A DNA stretch of 64,000 nucleotides from Talinum fruticosum (taxonomy: Eukaryota > Streptophyta > Magnoliopsida > Caryophyllales > Talinaceae), in assembly GCA_021018815.1 (NCBI GenBank), contig JAITYX010000016.1:7703001-7767000 (forward strand), read 5' to 3'. This document shows, one piece after another, positions 62,530 through 64,000 of this stretch. The translations under genes were made by a program, and so were the position numbers. The notes beneath the pieces are model-generated. The model was not told where the DNA came from. It was given only the letters and a program-made list of their open reading frames with translations, and did not search any database. Position 1 is the first letter of the stretch; every line of letters starts with the position of its first letter.

Positions 62530-63863
62530 TAAATATAAAACATTAAACAAGATTATCATAATTCACAATGCGAAATACAAATGATTGTATAAGGCAACTA
62601 TAAAAGCATTATAATTATAGTCTTTTAAAGGACTATACAAAAGTTTTAACAACTTTAAAAATATATGTTCATTCTAAAGAGAAACAAACTACATTATTAG
62701 ATCATGGAAAAGATTTTCTGTTGAACTCAAACATATGTTTCTTTTTTCCCCACCATGACAATTATCTTTACTCTCTACTAACTTTGGACCAAAAAGATGT
62801 TGCAATTTAATGTGAATAGTTTTCCTGCCCTAAACATTAATTATTACGAGAAATAATGTATAAGAAATTACTTAAATTTAGTGTATAACAATGAGAAACG
62901 TAGGAAAAAACATTAGTATTCAATAATGGCTTTTATATTAATCCTCATTGTGTTAAAATTATTTTTTGGTATTATTGGCAAAAAAACCAGGTTAGAAAGA
63001 CTTAATAATTACGAAGTCCATGAACAAGGGTCCCCAATTATCATAATAATACAACACACGAAATTAAATACACCAGCAATTAGATATGGTCTCTTTATTT
63101 ATATGGTAAAACTACCTACTTCGGAATCTACCTAAACGCTATTCAGGTGAGATCCATACTACACCAGGTGTTAATATGTGAAACTTAATCAAGCTCAAAC
63201 CCATTGATATTGCTGTATCTCAAAGTGAGATTACATTCAACGCACTTTCGATTCATCAGATATGCAAGGATATTGTCATCCCAAGCTTCAGTCAACAGTA
63301 CCACTTCAAACTAATGGAAAACACCAGCTCAGGCTCAGCCAACTGCAATGGTTCAGCTTCATAGATCATTCCCTTCCTTTTGATCCATCGCTTCATATGG
63401 AGTAGGGACCGAGTAAGAGCAAAGAAGTTCTGTATTTCGTGTAAATATAAACCCTTTATTTCATGCATAAAAGTGGGAAAAGAGTAGTTGCATGCCAATT
63501 GCAAAAGGGGTTCATCATAGCAAATCAAACTTACTTTATTGACATCAAATGTATCCAATTTGCTATGCTTTATTGAACAAGTTCAGTTTAGTAACCAATT
63601 GAAGCAAATACAACATCATCTCACAAAAGACTTTGACAAAATGGCAATGAGTAAAATAGATAAAAGAATTTTACAAGGGGGTCATCTCTTCCCCTCCCAA
63701 CAGAAAACACATTGGGTGATACCAGAGTAGGGTTTCAACTTAGCACAAAGATCTTCCTCTTCTGTATGACAGAATCTAGGAATTCATCCCAGGAAACCAT
63801 TATCCTACAAAGGTGGACTGGTGGCTATGCTACAAAACAGATCAATCATTCACGGAGTGCAGC
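62530..63863. other. Intergenic with no recognised gene
   Basis: AT-rich. Open frames at 62926-63135 (plus) and 63292-63558 (minus) show no family resemblance and no splice or codon support. The minus-strand part near 63600-63863 is probably the 3' UTR of the gene ending at 63864. Confidence 0.4.
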
Positions 63864-63959
63864 TTATGAAGATTCTTGAGGTGTCTCAAACCTTGTAGGA
63901 GTATCAATGCCCATCATACAGCAGAGTCCAGAGATTAATATTACAAGCAGGACTATGGC
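63864..63959 (-). CDS. Last exon of an unidentified membrane-protein gene (runs off window)
   Basis: After an acceptor TTGTCAG, the minus strand encodes 31 residues and a TAA: a hydrophobic helix (AIVLLVILISGLCCMMG) followed by a short polar tail ending TPTRFETPQESS. This looks like the C-terminal membrane anchor of a longer protein whose other exons lie beyond 64000. I do not recognise the family. The support is the clean acceptor and a helix-plus-tail coding pattern in AT-rich DNA. Confidence 0.45.
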   Translation of the reverse strand, partial: AIVLLVILISGLCCMMGIDTPTRFETPQESS

Positions 63960-64000
63960 CTGACAATTCAAAGAAAAAAAGAACATTAGAAAAGAAGAAA

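Overview
This window is nuclear DNA of a flowering plant, most likely a eudicot. The evidence is GT-AG introns with plant-type exon layouts, an AT-rich background, and genes whose closest recognisable relatives are plant proteins: a plastid ClpP3, a PILS auxin carrier, tau-class glutathione transferases, SINA-like ligases and FAR1-related proteins. It also carries a dense mix of plant DNA transposons (hAT, Stowaway, Tourist/PIF, Helitron and Mutator-like). I cannot name the species.

Layout. 1-13 kb holds single-copy minus-strand genes: the 5' part of a CAT1-type amino acid transporter, a RING-CH (MARCH-like) ubiquitin ligase, an intronless PILS2 and a small plastid membrane protein. 14-18.3 kb is CLPP3, with a hAT element in intron 3. 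18.4-24.4 kb is a bed of transposons. 24.6-35.1 kb holds two convergent genes of Mutator-like character: a FAR1/FRS transposase-type gene on plus and an Ulp1 (C48 peptidase) gene on minus. 35.1-38.2 kb has no confident gene. 38.3-45.6 kb is a tandem pair of SINA-like E3 ligase genes. 45.8-49.1 kb is a tandem pair of GSTU genes, each with an as-1-like element upstream, and with a broken copy of the 3' end of ALG3 between them. 49.6-58.0 kb is a complete 13-exon ALG3, whose 4.6-kb intron 7 contains a satellite array, two copies of a 540-bp element and a Tourist MITE. 59.1-62.5 kb is a Pack-MULE-like element carrying exons of an ethanolamine-phosphate cytidylyltransferase gene and two inverted tRNA-like sequences. 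The last 0.15 kb holds the final exon of an unidentified minus-strand membrane-protein gene.

The genes are ordinary housekeeping or stress functions and do not form a pathway together. ALG3 acts in ER N-glycan assembly, CLPP3 in chloroplast proteolysis, PILS2 in ER auxin transport, and the GSTs in detoxification.

A recurrent technical signal matters for every reader. In seven loci I find about 12 one-base frameshifts. All are deletions, most lie in homopolymer runs, and repairing each one returns an exact family-length reading frame. This looks more like uncorrected long-read assembly error than like decay, so loci labelled broken here may well be intact.
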